The notes below the pieces were generated by a model. That model saw only the letters and a program-made list of their open reading frames with translations, searched no databases and was not told the origin of the DNA. From positions 6,661,501 through 6,725,500 of the forward strand of contig NZ_SAUN01000001.1 of the NCBI RefSeq assembly GCF_004011505.1: a stretch of 64,000 nt of DNA, in the 5' to 3' direction. Numbering within the stretch: the stretch's first letter is position 1; each line of letters opens with the position of its first letter. This stretch comes from Nonomuraea polychroma (GTDB lineage: Bacteria; Actinomycetota; Actinomycetes; Streptosporangiales; Streptosporangiaceae). This document shows, one piece after another, positions 7,942 to 16,259 of this stretch. A program made the translations under genes and the position numbers.

Positions 7942-8463
7942 GTGTCGCGCCCGCACATCCTGCTCACCGCCCCTCCCCGCACCGGCAAGACCACCGTGAT
8001 CCGCCGCCTGGCGGAGCTGCTGCAGGGAGCGGGCGTGCCGGTGCGCGGATTCGTCAGCGACGAGGTACGCGAGCACGGCCGGCGGATCGGCTTCACGATC
8101 GAGGAGTTCGGCGGGGAGAAGGCGGTCATGGCCCACGTCTCGTGGATGTCCGGCCCCCGGGTGGGGAAGTACGGCGTCAACGTGCCGGAGTTCGAACGCA
8201 TCGCGCTGCCCGCCATCGAGCGTGCGCTGGCCACGAAGGGCGCGGTCGCGCTCGTCGACGAGATCGGGCCGATGGAGCTGCTGTCGCCCGCGTTCCTGCC
8301 GCGCTGCGTCGCGCTCTTCGACGCCGACATCCCCGTCGTGGCCACCGTCCACCAGCGCAGCCGGCCGTCGTTGAAGTCACGCATCGAGGCGGAGCTGATC
8401 ACCGTCACCCCGCAGAACCGCGACGAGCTGCCCCACACGCTCAGCCGCCTGCTGTCGGCCTAG
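7942..8463 (+). CDS. THEP1-type nucleoside triphosphatase
   Basis: 173 aa, small P-loop NTPase. Walker A is APPRTGKTT (residues 10-18). GFVSDEVREHGRRIGF and the Walker-B-like ALVDEIGPMEL, followed by a C-terminal ATVHQRS segment, match the THEP1 (NTPase_1) family first known from Aquifex and archaea. It would hydrolyse ATP/GTP in the cytosol; the physiological role is unknown. The start is GTG, 13 bp after the VOC gene. Confidence 0.8.
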   Translation: MSRPHILLTAPPRTGKTTVIRRLAELLQGAGVPVRGFVSDEVREHGRRIGFTIEEFGGEKAVMAHVSWMSGPRVGKYGVNVPEFERIALPAIERALATKGAVALVDEIGPMELLSPAFLPRCVALFDADIPVVATVHQRSRPSLKSRIEAELITVTPQNRDELPHTLSRLLSA

Positions 8464-8589
8464 CGGCTCTGCGCATTCCGCACGAGCAGGCCGTACGATG
8501 TCGCGTGTCCATACGTCCCAGCCGACCGAGTCGCAGCGCGTGTATCTCTGCCTCGTCGAACGACGTCTCCTGAGCGATGATCACCACTT

Positions 8590-9096
8590 ATGGGGCTCCC
8601 TGATATGTCGGGTGAAGTGACGCGATCGAGCATAGGTGTGGGGCGGTTGATCCTGCTGTGCGGGCTGCCGGGCGCCGGGAAGACCACGCTGGCCAGGCGG
8701 CTGGCCAGCGAGATCCCGGCCGTCCGGCTGTGCCCGGACGAATGGCTGGCGCACCTTGGCCTCGACCTCTACGACGAGCCGGCCCGCGACCGGCTGGAGA
8801 GGCAGCTCTGGCGGCACGCCCAGGACCTGCTGAGGCTCGGCCAGACCGTCATCCTGGAGTACGGCTTCTGGGCACGTGCGGAACGCGAGGCGATGCGGCT
8901 CGGCGCGCGTGCGCTGGGCGCGACCGTCGAGCTGCGCTATCTCGCGGTGCCGCTGGAAGAGCTGCATCGCCGCCTGGAGCGCCGCAACGCGGCCGGCGAC
9001 GCGGGTACGGCGCCGATCAGCCGTGACCTGCTCGACCAATGGGCGACGATCTTCGAGCCTCCGACACCTGACGAGCTGGCCCGGTACGACGCTTGA
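8590..9096 (+). CDS. AAA_33-type P-loop kinase/ATPase
   Basis: 168 aa. Walker A GLPGAGKTTLARRLA near residue 25, then LCPDEWLAHLG and a C-terminal RR-rich lid (HRRLERRNA). This is the AAA_33/zeta-toxin-like small-kinase arrangement often annotated as ATP-binding protein. It may phosphorylate a small metabolite or nucleotide; the substrate is not apparent. ATG 8590 is used, but no clear ribosome-binding site precedes it and ATG 8605 or GTG 8638 are possible, since the conserved part starts at GRLILLCG. Not next to an antitoxin gene. Confidence 0.75.
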   Translation: MGLPDMSGEVTRSSIGVGRLILLCGLPGAGKTTLARRLASEIPAVRLCPDEWLAHLGLDLYDEPARDRLERQLWRHAQDLLRLGQTVILEYGFWARAEREAMRLGARALGATVELRYLAVPLEELHRRLERRNAAGDAGTAPISRDLLDQWATIFEPPTPDELARYDA

Positions 9097-9132
9097 GCCG
9101 GGCGTCACCGCGCTCGAACCGCTCCGCCCGGC
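9097..9132. terminator. Possible bidirectional terminator
   Basis: GCCGGGCG (9097-9104) and CGCCCGGC (9125-9132) form an 8-bp stem with a 20-nt loop between convergent genes. Weak because of the long loop. Confidence 0.35.
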
Positions 9133-9146
9133 GCTCATTGACGGGG

Positions 9147-11480
9147 TCACTCGCGGGCGCCGAGTGCCTCGGCCGGGTGCGTCCGGAGGGCGAGCCTGGC
9201 CGGGATCGCGGTGGCGAGCAGGGCCAGGGCCGCCGCAGCGGCGATCACTCCGAGGTAGGTGAGCGGCGGCAGGTACGGCGTGGCCGACCCGGTCATCCCG
9301 ACGCTGGACGCCGTCACCGTCACCAGCGAGATCCCCGTCCCGATCGCCACCGCCGCCGCGGTCGCGATCAGCGTCTCCGTGCGCAGCATCCGCAGGATCT
9401 GCCGTCGCGTGGCGCCCACCAGACGCAGCAGGGCGAGCTCCCGGGACCTGGCCGAGGTGGACATGGCCAGCGTGTTGACCACGGCGATGGCGCAGAAGGC
9501 GATGATCAGCCCCATCGCGACATAGTTGACCGCGGGGTCGGACGTGCCGGTCTCTGCCGCCTCGGCCTGCGTGCGTACGGTCACGGCAGGCAGTGCGCGC
9601 TCCAGCGCCGTGCGGTCTCCGCCGGAGACCAGGACGGTGCCGCGGGGGTCGTCCACGTGTGCCGCGACCAGCTTGTGGGGGAGGGTCAGGTCACCGAAGC
9701 CGAGACCGCGGGAGTAGACGGCCGCGACCTTCACCACGGCGGGCGTGCCGTCGCCGAGTGTCAGCTCGATCCGGTCGCCCACGCCGGCGTTCAGTCGCTC
9801 GGCGGCGGTGCGGCTGAGCGCGGCCGACGTGGTGCCGAATCCGGCCAGCGAGCCCGCGGTCACGTCCAGGTCCATCGTCTGGTCCAGGCCCTCGGGCGTG
9901 ACCGCCTGCACGCTGAACTTGTCCAGGCCGATCCTCGCCGAGGTACGCAGCACCTCCGTGGCCGCGCGAACGCCCGGCACCTCGCGGGCGGTGGCCGCGG
10001 CCGCGCCAGGGCCCAGCACGTAGTCGGCCTTGACTCCGGCGTCCACCTCGTTCTGGGCAGCGTGCCCCATCGTGGCCTGGACGAACAGGATCGTGCACGT
10101 CATCGCGGTCATCAGGGTGAGCGGCGTGATCACCGAGGCCAGGCGTTTGGTGCCGGCACGCAGGTTCTTCGACGCCAGGTGACCACCGGCTCCCGGGGCC
10201 GGCGGCAGCGCTGCGGCCACCCGGGCGATCATCGGGCCGAGCAGGGCCACCGCGATCGTCCAGACCAGCGCGGTGAGCATGGTGACGGGGCTGGAGGCCG
10301 CCTCTGTGGACAGAGAGGACAGCACGGCCGTCAGCACCACGCCGAGCGCGACGGCGAGCACACCCGCGATCAGCCTCGCCCACGGCAGCCTGCCGCCGGG
10401 CAGTGCCGCCTCGCCCAGCGCCTCGACCGGCCGGATCCTGGCGATGCGGCGGGCGGAGACACGGCCCGCGGTCCACGCGGCCGCCAGGGTGGCGAGCACC
10501 GCGGCGAGCGCCGGGAACGGGCTGACGACCAGGGGCAGGTTCGCCGGCATGGCGCCCAGCGCGACGAACCTGGCCTGCAACCAGAAGCCCAGCAGCATTC
10601 CCGCGGCCGAGCCGAGCAGCCCGGCGGCCACGCTGACCAGCAGCGCCTCGCCGCCGATGAGCTTTCTGATCTGCTTGGGAGTGGCGGCGACGGCCCGCAG
10701 CATCGCGATCTCGCGCTGGCGCTGCTGAATGGACAGGGCGAACGTGCCCACCACCACCAGGATCGCCACCAGCAGCGAGGTGCCGCCGAGCGCGCCGCCC
10801 AGGCTGATCAGCTTGACCCTGGCGCTCTCCGCGTCGAGGAACTCCAGCGCGCCGCGCTCGTCGCCGGTGTAGGCGAGCGCGCCCTTGACGGTGACGTCAA
10901 CCTCGGGGAAGACCCCGATGGCCGTGACCAGGCCGGCGCGCCCGGCCAGGCGACGCGCCTCCGAGGTGGCGAAGAAGATCGTGTCCTGGCTGGGCAGCGC
11001 CTGCGCGGTGACGCCGACCACCCGATAGCCGGGAATCTTCGTCGCCGCGTTCCTGGCGTCCACGACCACCTCGTCGGCGGCCTCCGGCGCCCGGCCGCCG
11101 GCCAGCGTGAACGGAGTGAGCTGGGCGGATTCCCAGCCGTGCGCGGTGAACCCGGCGAAGGGGAAGGTGACCTCGGTCACGACCTTGGTGACGCCGGGGA
11201 TCCGCCTGACCTCCTCGGCGATCGAGGCCGGGATCCACCTGCGCTCGGAGAGCGGCTTGGCCTTGGACTTCCCGCTCGCCTTCGTCTCCCTGACGAACTG
11301 GTCGCCCGCGACGATCACCGGCGTGCCCGCGTACCGCTCGGGCGCCACCGATCCGCGCAGGCCTGTCTCCAGCAGCATCCCGCACGCCGTCACCAACGCG
11401 GCCGCGAACAGCAGGGCCACGAACGCCCCGGTGAAGCCCGCCCGGCGGTGCCTGAGCGTCTTCAACGCGATGGAGATCAT
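9147..11480 (-). CDS. ABC transporter permease, FtsX/MacB type
   Basis: About 777 aa. One N-terminal membrane segment is followed by an extracytoplasmic domain and an FtsX core (three helices with the QREIAMLRAVAATPKQI motif). A middle set of helices and a second extracytoplasmic domain follow, then a second FtsX core (SRELALLRLVGATRRQI) at the C-terminus. This duplicated layout is typical of actinobacterial lipoprotein/peptide exporters or antimicrobial-resistance ABC systems. The ATG at 11480 shares a base with the ATPase stop (TGATG), so translation is coupled. An upstream in-frame GTG at 11489 is less likely. It works with the ATPase encoded just upstream. Confidence 0.85.
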   Translation of the reverse strand: MISIALKTLRHRRAGFTGAFVALLFAAALVTACGMLLETGLRGSVAPERYAGTPVIVAGDQFVRETKASGKSKAKPLSERRWIPASIAEEVRRIPGVTKVVTEVTFPFAGFTAHGWESAQLTPFTLAGGRAPEAADEVVVDARNAATKIPGYRVVGVTAQALPSQDTIFFATSEARRLAGRAGLVTAIGVFPEVDVTVKGALAYTGDERGALEFLDAESARVKLISLGGALGGTSLLVAILVVVGTFALSIQQRQREIAMLRAVAATPKQIRKLIGGEALLVSVAAGLLGSAAGMLLGFWLQARFVALGAMPANLPLVVSPFPALAAVLATLAAAWTAGRVSARRIARIRPVEALGEAALPGGRLPWARLIAGVLAVALGVVLTAVLSSLSTEAASSPVTMLTALVWTIAVALLGPMIARVAAALPPAPGAGGHLASKNLRAGTKRLASVITPLTLMTAMTCTILFVQATMGHAAQNEVDAGVKADYVLGPGAAAATAREVPGVRAATEVLRTSARIGLDKFSVQAVTPEGLDQTMDLDVTAGSLAGFGTTSAALSRTAAERLNAGVGDRIELTLGDGTPAVVKVAAVYSRGLGFGDLTLPHKLVAAHVDDPRGTVLVSGGDRTALERALPAVTVRTQAEAAETGTSDPAVNYVAMGLIIAFCAIAVVNTLAMSTSARSRELALLRLVGATRRQILRMLRTETLIATAAAVAIGTGISLVTVTASSVGMTGSATPYLPPLTYLGVIAAAAALALLATAIPARLALRTHPAEALGARE

Positions 11481-12211
11481 CACTTCCACGCCCCCAGCCT
11501 GGTCATCCGCTCGGCCACCTTCTCGGCGGCGGGCATGCTCATCGAGTCCACGATCCGGCCGTCCGCCAGGAACAGCGCGGTGTCGGCATATGAGGCGGCC
11601 ACCGGGTCGTGGGTGACCATCACCACGGTCTGACCCAGCGTGGAGACGACCTCGCGCAGCAGGACCAGCACCTCACGCGCGGTCATGGTGTCGAGCGCGC
11701 CCGTCGGCTCGTCGCCGAACACCACCTCCGGCCTGGTCACCAGCGCCCTGGCGAGCGCCACGCGCTGCTGCTGGCCGCCGGACAGCTGGGCGGGGCGGTG
11801 TCCGGCACGCCCGTCGAGCCCCACCCTGCGCACGATCTCCGCCAGCCAGGCCCCGTCCGCTTTCACACCGGCCAGGCGGAGCGGCAGCGTGATGTTCTCG
11901 ATCACGGTCAGCGAGGAGACCAGGTTGAACGCCTGGAAGACGAATCCGACGCGCTGCCTGCGCAGCTCGGTCAGCGCGGTCTCGGTCATGCCCGTCAGTT
12001 CGGTGCCGCCGAGCTGCACCGATCCCGCGGTGGGCAGGTCGAGCCCGGCCGCGCACTGCAGGAACGTGCTCTTGCCCGAGCCCGACGGACCCATGATCGC
12101 GGTGAAGGTCCCCTTCGGGATGCCGACGGACACCTCACGCAGGGCCGCCACCGCGCTCTGGCCCTTGCCGTACACCTTGCTCACCGCGTTCAACCGCACC
12201 ACTTCTGTCAT
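11480..12211 (-). CDS. ABC transporter ATP-binding protein (MacB/LolD type)
   Basis: 243-aa ATPase energising the FtsX-type permease. Walker A GPSGSGKST, Q-loop FQAFNL, signature LSGGQQQRVALARAL, Walker B VVFGDEPTGALD and H-loop VTHDP are all present. Length and motifs fit the LolD/MacB/FtsE subfamily. It is first in a two-gene operon and divergent from a response regulator, with a 100-bp shared promoter region carrying an inverted repeat, so control by that two-component pair is likely. Confidence 0.92.
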   Translation of the reverse strand: MTEVVRLNAVSKVYGKGQSAVAALREVSVGIPKGTFTAIMGPSGSGKSTFLQCAAGLDLPTAGSVQLGGTELTGMTETALTELRRQRVGFVFQAFNLVSSLTVIENITLPLRLAGVKADGAWLAEIVRRVGLDGRAGHRPAQLSGGQQQRVALARALVTRPEVVFGDEPTGALDTMTAREVLVLLREVVSTLGQTVVMVTHDPVAASYADTALFLADGRIVDSMSMPAAEKVAERMTRLGAWK

Positions 12212-12254
12212 GCGGACAAGCCTGCTGATCTGGGCTTTCCCGCACCAGAGAGCC

Positions 12255-12292
12255 GATCATGACCCGGCCATGACGTCATCATGATCCGGACA
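12255..12292. promoter_or_regulatory. Candidate response-regulator site, copy A
   Basis: GATCATGA (12255-12262) and TCATGATC (12279-12286) form an inverted repeat in the divergent ABC/regulator promoter. The block 12264-12292 strongly resembles 16021-16048 upstream of the membrane-protein gene at 14969. Read as a likely binding site of the adjacent NarL-type regulator. Confidence 0.5.
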
Positions 12293-12311
12293 AACTGGTA
12301 GACATGACCTT

Positions 12312-12920
12312 GTGATTCGCATACTCCTGGCCGAGGACCAGCACGTCATCAGGGAAGCCCTCGCGACGCTGCTGGGCCTGGAACCCGACATCGAGGTGGT
12401 CGCGGCGGTCGATTCCGGGGACGCGGCGGTCGCCGCCGCCCTGGCTCATCGGCCTGACGTGGCCGTCCTGGACATCGACATGCCAAGGGGGATGGACGGC
12501 CTCGACGCGGCCGGCGAGCTGCGTACCCGGCTGCCGGAGTGCCGCACGCTCATGCTCACCGGGCACGGCAAGCCGGGCCATCTCCGCCGCGCGCTCGCGT
12601 CCCAGGTGGACGGGTTCGTGCTGAAGACCGCTCCGCCGGATGAGCTGACCGCCGCGATCAGGAAGGTCGCCCAGGGCGAGCGGGTGCTGGACCCCTCGCT
12701 CGCCGTCACCGCGTGGAACCTGGCCGACAATCCGCTCACGCCACGGGAAGCCGACGTGCTGCGGCTTGCCGCTGGAGGCGCCGAGGCACCGGAGATCGCC
12801 GCCCAGCTGTTCTTGAGCGCGGGGACCGTACGGAACTATCTCACCGCGATCGTCACCAAGCTCAACGCACGCAACCGCACGGACGCGGCGCGCATCGCCG
12901 CGGAAGCCGGGTGGATCTAG
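12312..12920 (+). CDS. NarL/FixJ-family response regulator
   Basis: 202 aa. The receiver domain has the acidic pocket (Glu8, Asp9), phosphoacceptor Asp54 in VLDIDMP and the conserved Lys in FVLKTAPPDEL. The C-terminal LuxR-type HTH reads LTPREADVLRLAAGG...AAQLFLSAGTVRNYLTAIVTKLNARNR. GTG start with no obvious ribosome-binding site, so the message may be leaderless or weakly translated. Its stop shares a CTAG with the stop of the convergent kinase gene. It probably controls the divergent ABC exporter. Confidence 0.9.
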   Translation: MIRILLAEDQHVIREALATLLGLEPDIEVVAAVDSGDAAVAAALAHRPDVAVLDIDMPRGMDGLDAAGELRTRLPECRTLMLTGHGKPGHLRRALASQVDGFVLKTAPPDELTAAIRKVAQGERVLDPSLAVTAWNLADNPLTPREADVLRLAAGGAEAPEIAAQLFLSAGTVRNYLTAIVTKLNARNRTDAARIAAEAGWI

Positions 12921-14902
12921 GCGGGCGCGGGGGTCCAGGCGAGGGTCGGGGCCGTGGCGGTCAGCTCGAACCAGCCGTCCTCCTGGGAGACGGAGAGCCG
13001 CCCGTCCAGAGCCGCCAGGCGGGTGGTGAGGTTGCCGATCCCGGCCGAACCATGGCGCCCTTTCGAGGCGCGCGCTCCGTCGTTGCGCACGCTCAGCCGT
13101 ACCACGCCGTCTCCCTCTGCTGTCGTGATCGAGCAGTGGCGCGCGGAGCTGTGCCGCAGGACATTGGTGACGGCCTCCCTCAGCACGGCGCCGAGCGTGG
13201 TCTCCACCTCCTGGCCGAGGGCGGAGTGACCGAGTTCGAGGGAGACCTCGATGCCCGCGGCCGCCAGCACGGAGCGTGCGGATTCCGCCTCCGCGCCCAG
13301 CGACAGCTTCCCGTGCTCGCCTGACACCGTCCGCAGGTCCTCCATCGCCCGCTCGGTCATGGTGAGCACGTCATCGAGCTCCTTCCGGGCGCGCGCGGGT
13401 TCCACGCGGCGGGCGAGCTCGCTCTTGAGCAGGATCGCGGCCAGAGTGTGTCCTAACAGGTCGTGCAGGTCCCGGGCGGCACGCAGCCGTTCCTCGACGA
13501 CGGCCGCGCGGGCCAGGCCGTCCCTGGACTCGCGGAGTTCCCTGGCCAGCTGCGCCAGTCTGACGAGCCCGTACACGACCAGGCCGGTCACGATCGTGCT
13601 GATCGCGTAGTTGACGGTCAGCGGGACCGGCAGGCCGAGCGACGTGCCCACGACGGTGACGATCGCCACTACCACCGCCGTCACTGGCAGCGCCACCGCC
13701 CATGGGAAGGCCAGCAGGATCGGCCCCGTCAGGAAGCCCGCCACACCCAGCCATGCCTGCCCGAACAGCGGGAGCGGCGCGAACGTCAGCACCGCCATGA
13801 TCGACAGTGCCGCCATGTGGCGTCCCTCGACCGAGCGCAGCTGCATGAACACGATGACGAGCAGGAACGGCAGCGGCCACAACGAGTCGGCGAGCAGCAG
13901 CGCCTTCACCGAGAATCCGGCCAGCACGGCCGCCAGCAATGCCATCGACAGCGGTGCGTCGGAGGAGGGCTGGACGGGCGGTCGCGTGCCGGGCAGCGTG
14001 GCCTCCACGACCATCCTGGCGTCGGCCGTGATCCCGACGGTCAGCGTGCCTCCCGCCGCCTCGACCTGAGGCCGCAGGTCGAGCAGGCCCTCGTCGTCCG
14101 CGGTCCGCGCGCCGTCGTTGGAGACGCGCAGCCGTACGGTGGCGCCTTCCGCGACGGTCTCGATCAGGCAGGCGGTGGCCGAGCGCCGCCGTACGATCTC
14201 GGTCACCGCCTCCCGGAGCACAGCGGCCAGCAGCGCGCCGGCGGGACCGAGCGGTTCGGCGTGACTCATGCGCACGTCCGCGGTGATGCCCGCGGCGACC
14301 AGCATTGCCTTGGCCGTGGTGAGCTCCGGGGCCAGCGACATGGCTCGGTAGCCCGCCGCCGCGGCCCGTGCGTCGGCCAGCGAGCGGCGCGCCGTCTCCA
14401 CATCGGGGGCGCCGGAGCGGGCGCCGGCCGCGATCGTGGTGAGCGCTTCACCCAGGCCCTGGTTGAGCTCGGCGGCGATACGCAGTCGTTCCTCGGCCGC
14501 CGCGGTCATGGCCAGCGACAGGCGGGCGGCGTTCACCTGCTCGATGCGGTCGACCATGGTGGTGAGGCCGTAGACGAGCAGCGAGATCAGCACCATGCTG
14601 ATCACCGGATCGACCGGGCCGAGCAGGGCGGCGCTGCCCGCCACCGCCACGGCCAGCGGCCACAGCCTGGTCAGGAGCAACGACCCGCCGACGAAGCCGA
14701 GGATCCCGACGGAGGTGTCGAAGACCAGCACCGAACCGTACGCCGCCACGGCCTGCACGGCGAGCAACCACCACGACCGGCGTCGGACGAAGGCGACCTG
14801 CACGCCGAACGTGACCAGTGCCAGGGGTGAGCCGGCCACCACGTAGACGCTGGAGAAAGCCGCGAACACGACGGCTGTGATCACCATTGACCGCTTGTGC
14901 AC
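12917..14902 (-). CDS. Double-module membrane histidine kinase with degenerate first module
   Basis: 661 aa made of two successive DesK/NarX-like units. Unit 1 has four to five N-terminal helices, then a dimerisation helix reading ERLRIAAELNQGLGEAL, where the expected phosphoacceptor His is Asn147, and a shortened ATPase-like segment (LREAVTEIVRRRSA, RVSNDGA). Unit 2 (from about residue 320) has more helices, then an intact HisKA_3 helix RLRAARDLHDLLGHTL (His480) and ATPase motifs (LREAVTNVLRHSSA, SVRNDGA, GIGNLTTRLAAL). The first unit should be a pseudokinase or sensor half. The gene is convergent with its probable partner regulator and overlaps it by 4 bp. GTG 14902 is used; the start is uncertain because a terminator lies directly upstream. 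Confidence 0.85.
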   Translation of the reverse strand: MHKRSMVITAVVFAAFSSVYVVAGSPLALVTFGVQVAFVRRRSWWLLAVQAVAAYGSVLVFDTSVGILGFVGGSLLLTRLWPLAVAVAGSAALLGPVDPVISMVLISLLVYGLTTMVDRIEQVNAARLSLAMTAAAEERLRIAAELNQGLGEALTTIAAGARSGAPDVETARRSLADARAAAAGYRAMSLAPELTTAKAMLVAAGITADVRMSHAEPLGPAGALLAAVLREAVTEIVRRRSATACLIETVAEGATVRLRVSNDGARTADDEGLLDLRPQVEAAGGTLTVGITADARMVVEATLPGTRPPVQPSSDAPLSMALLAAVLAGFSVKALLLADSLWPLPFLLVIVFMQLRSVEGRHMAALSIMAVLTFAPLPLFGQAWLGVAGFLTGPILLAFPWAVALPVTAVVVAIVTVVGTSLGLPVPLTVNYAISTIVTGLVVYGLVRLAQLARELRESRDGLARAAVVEERLRAARDLHDLLGHTLAAILLKSELARRVEPARARKELDDVLTMTERAMEDLRTVSGEHGKLSLGAEAESARSVLAAAGIEVSLELGHSALGQEVETTLGAVLREAVTNVLRHSSARHCSITTAEGDGVVRLSVRNDGARASKGRHGSAGIGNLTTRLAALDGRLSVSQEDGWFELTATAPTLAWTPAPA

Positions 14903-14915
14903 TCCGGAAGCCTAC

Positions 14916-14955
14916 GAGACGCCCCCGGCCGGTGATCGCCGGCCGGGGGCGTCTC
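14916..14955 (-). terminator. Very strong hairpin between membrane-protein and kinase genes
   Basis: A perfect 17-bp stem (14916-14932 with 14939-14955) around a 6-nt loop. It lies after the stop of the minus-strand membrane-protein gene and ends only 13 bp before the kinase start, so it should limit read-through into the kinase gene or act in its leader. Confidence 0.8.
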
Positions 14956-14968
14956 ACTCAGCCCCCGC

Positions 14969-15946
14969 TCAGGCACCGGGGCGGACACGCCGCGCGGAGA
15001 CGGCCAGGATCAGGCCGGCGCCCACCGAAACGAGGGCGACCAGGCCGACGGCGGCAAGCAGGGTCAGGCCGTCGGGGTGGATGAGGGCCTGACCGCGCTG
15101 GGCCTGCCACACCAGCAAGCCGGTGAGTCCCGCGTAGCCGAAGGAGGCGACGATCACCAGGGCGCTGCGGGTGGCGGCGCTGTCCAGGACGGTGAACCGG
15201 CGAGAGAGCAGGCGCAGCCCGATGGCGATCAGCGGGAGCACCTGCAGGGCGTGCAAGCCGAAGAAATGCGCGACCCGCAGGTCGCCCGCGCCGGTCGCCC
15301 AGCCGGTGACCGGCATACCGGCGCCGCCGTCGGACGCGCCGACGCTGTGCGCGCCGATCGTCGCCAGCTCGAGTCCGCCGGCCAGCCCCTGCGCCTGTTC
15401 GGGGGTCGGAGCGGTCATCAGGTAGCCGACGGACATGCCGGCCAGCGAGATGATCAGCCCCAGCGGCACCGCCCACCCCATGGCGCGGTCCACCCGGCGC
15501 TGCAGCACCAGGAAGACGCCCAGTGCGAACGTCATCAGCCAGCCGAGGTAAGCCGCGCCTCCCATGACCATGAACACCGTCTCGTCCAGCCCGGTGGCGA
15601 AGTTGAAGTGGCTGCGGACCCCCCGTGCCGCCTGGAACACGATGGCGGAGATCTCCGGGACGATGAAGCCCGCCACGGTCACGGTGCCCAGCCACCACAG
15701 CGTCCGCCGCCACCGCCGCACCTGGTTGATCATCCAGGCCAGTGTGATCGCGTACAGCCCGAACGAGGCCGCGAACTTGAACGGCTTGAGCCACACCCCC
15801 TCGCCCATCACCGTCCGCCCGTCGACCACGAGGCCGATCCCGCTGACCACGGCGAGCACCGCCATGGCGGCCGCGCAATAGCTGAGCGGACCATGCCAGG
15901 TGGAGGTGGTCTGCTGGTGTTCCTGACGCTGAAGCAGGGTGACCAT
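14969..15946 (-). CDS. Polytopic membrane protein of unknown function
   Basis: 325 aa with about eight hydrophobic helices. Polar landmarks are GEGVWLKPFKFAASFGLY, an FNFATGLDETVFMVMGG segment, and HFFGLHALQVLPL with conserved-looking His residues. No enzyme motif was recognised. The start at 15946 is chosen because GAAGGAG lies 6 nt upstream; the longer frame to 15973 has none. About 75 bp upstream is a motif shared with the ABC/response-regulator promoter, suggesting membership of the same regulon. Confidence 0.75.
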   Translation of the reverse strand: MVTLLQRQEHQQTTSTWHGPLSYCAAAMAVLAVVSGIGLVVDGRTVMGEGVWLKPFKFAASFGLYAITLAWMINQVRRWRRTLWWLGTVTVAGFIVPEISAIVFQAARGVRSHFNFATGLDETVFMVMGGAAYLGWLMTFALGVFLVLQRRVDRAMGWAVPLGLIISLAGMSVGYLMTAPTPEQAQGLAGGLELATIGAHSVGASDGGAGMPVTGWATGAGDLRVAHFFGLHALQVLPLIAIGLRLLSRRFTVLDSAATRSALVIVASFGYAGLTGLLVWQAQRGQALIHPDGLTLLAAVGLVALVSVGAGLILAVSARRVRPGA

Positions 15947-15995
15947 GATGGCTCCTTCACATCGACTGGCCACAACTCTGCTGGTCAGCGCACTG

Positions 15996-16048
15996 ATGAA
16001 CCAGAGACGCGATCACCGCTCCGGCATGACCTCGTCATGAACCAGACA
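15996..16048. promoter_or_regulatory. Candidate response-regulator site, copy B
   Basis: 16021-16048 closely matches 12264-12292 (shared pattern CCGGC-ATGAC-TC-TCATGA-CC-GACA). The half-site ATGAACCAGA also occurs twice as direct repeats at 15996-16005 and 16037-16046. The position suits control of the membrane-protein gene at 14969. Confidence 0.45.
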
Positions 16049-16065
16049 TTCGCCATGGGGCCAAC

Positions 16066-16098
16066 AAAAAAGAGCCCGGCCTCGCGGCCGCGGCTCTT
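16066..16098 (-). terminator. Intrinsic terminator of tRNA-Ala
   Basis: On the minus strand, AAGAGCC pairs with GGCTCTT around a GC-rich inner stem and is followed by six T residues (A-run 16066-16071). It lies just after the tRNA 3' end. Confidence 0.85.
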
Positions 16099-16112
16099 CA
16101 ATCGTCAGGGAG

Positions 16113-16185
16113 TGGAGCTATGGGGATTCGAACCCCAGACCTCCTCCATGCCATGGAGGCGCGCTACCAACTGCGCTATAGCCCC
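16113..16185 (-). tRNA. tRNA-Ala (anticodon GGC), copy 1
   Basis: 73-nt cloverleaf on the minus strand. The acceptor stem GGGGCTA pairs with TAGCTCC plus discriminator A. The D-arm contains AGCGCAGTTGGTAGCGC. The anticodon stem CCTCC/GGAGG holds the loop ATGGCAT, giving anticodon GGC (reads GCC/GCT Ala). The T-arm is GGGGTTCGAATCCCC. CCA is not encoded. It is identical to the copy at 35359 but, unlike it, has a clear terminator. Confidence 0.97.
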
Positions 16186-16223
16186 TTGCGATCACCAAGT
16201 GTATAGGAATCCCGAAGCGCCCG

Positions 16224-16251
16224 TGTCACGCCGAAGACGATGTGATACGTC
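16224..16251 (+). promoter_or_regulatory. ECF41-type promoter of the sigma factor gene
   Basis: TGTCACG (16224-16230) and CGTC (16248-16251) separated by 17 bp closely resemble the published ECF41 target pattern (TGTCACA, about 16-17 bp, CGTC). Transcription would begin at or next to the ATG at 16260, giving a leaderless, self-activated message. Confidence 0.6.
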
Positions 16252-16259
16252 ATAGGTTT

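Noticed and set aside
9093..11633. 846-aa plus-strand ORF opposite the ABC permease
   Set aside because: Low-complexity Gly/Arg/Gln translation, antisense to a clear FtsX-type permease.
13463..14830. 455-aa plus-strand ORF opposite the histidine kinase
   Set aside because: His/Arg/Gln-rich shadow of the kinase gene with no recognisable domain.
15077..16255. Long plus-strand ORF covering the membrane-protein gene and tRNA-Ala
   Set aside because: Antisense to a better-supported gene, and its end is the typical translation of a tRNA (ELWGFEPQTSSMPWRRATN). High GC keeps the frame open.
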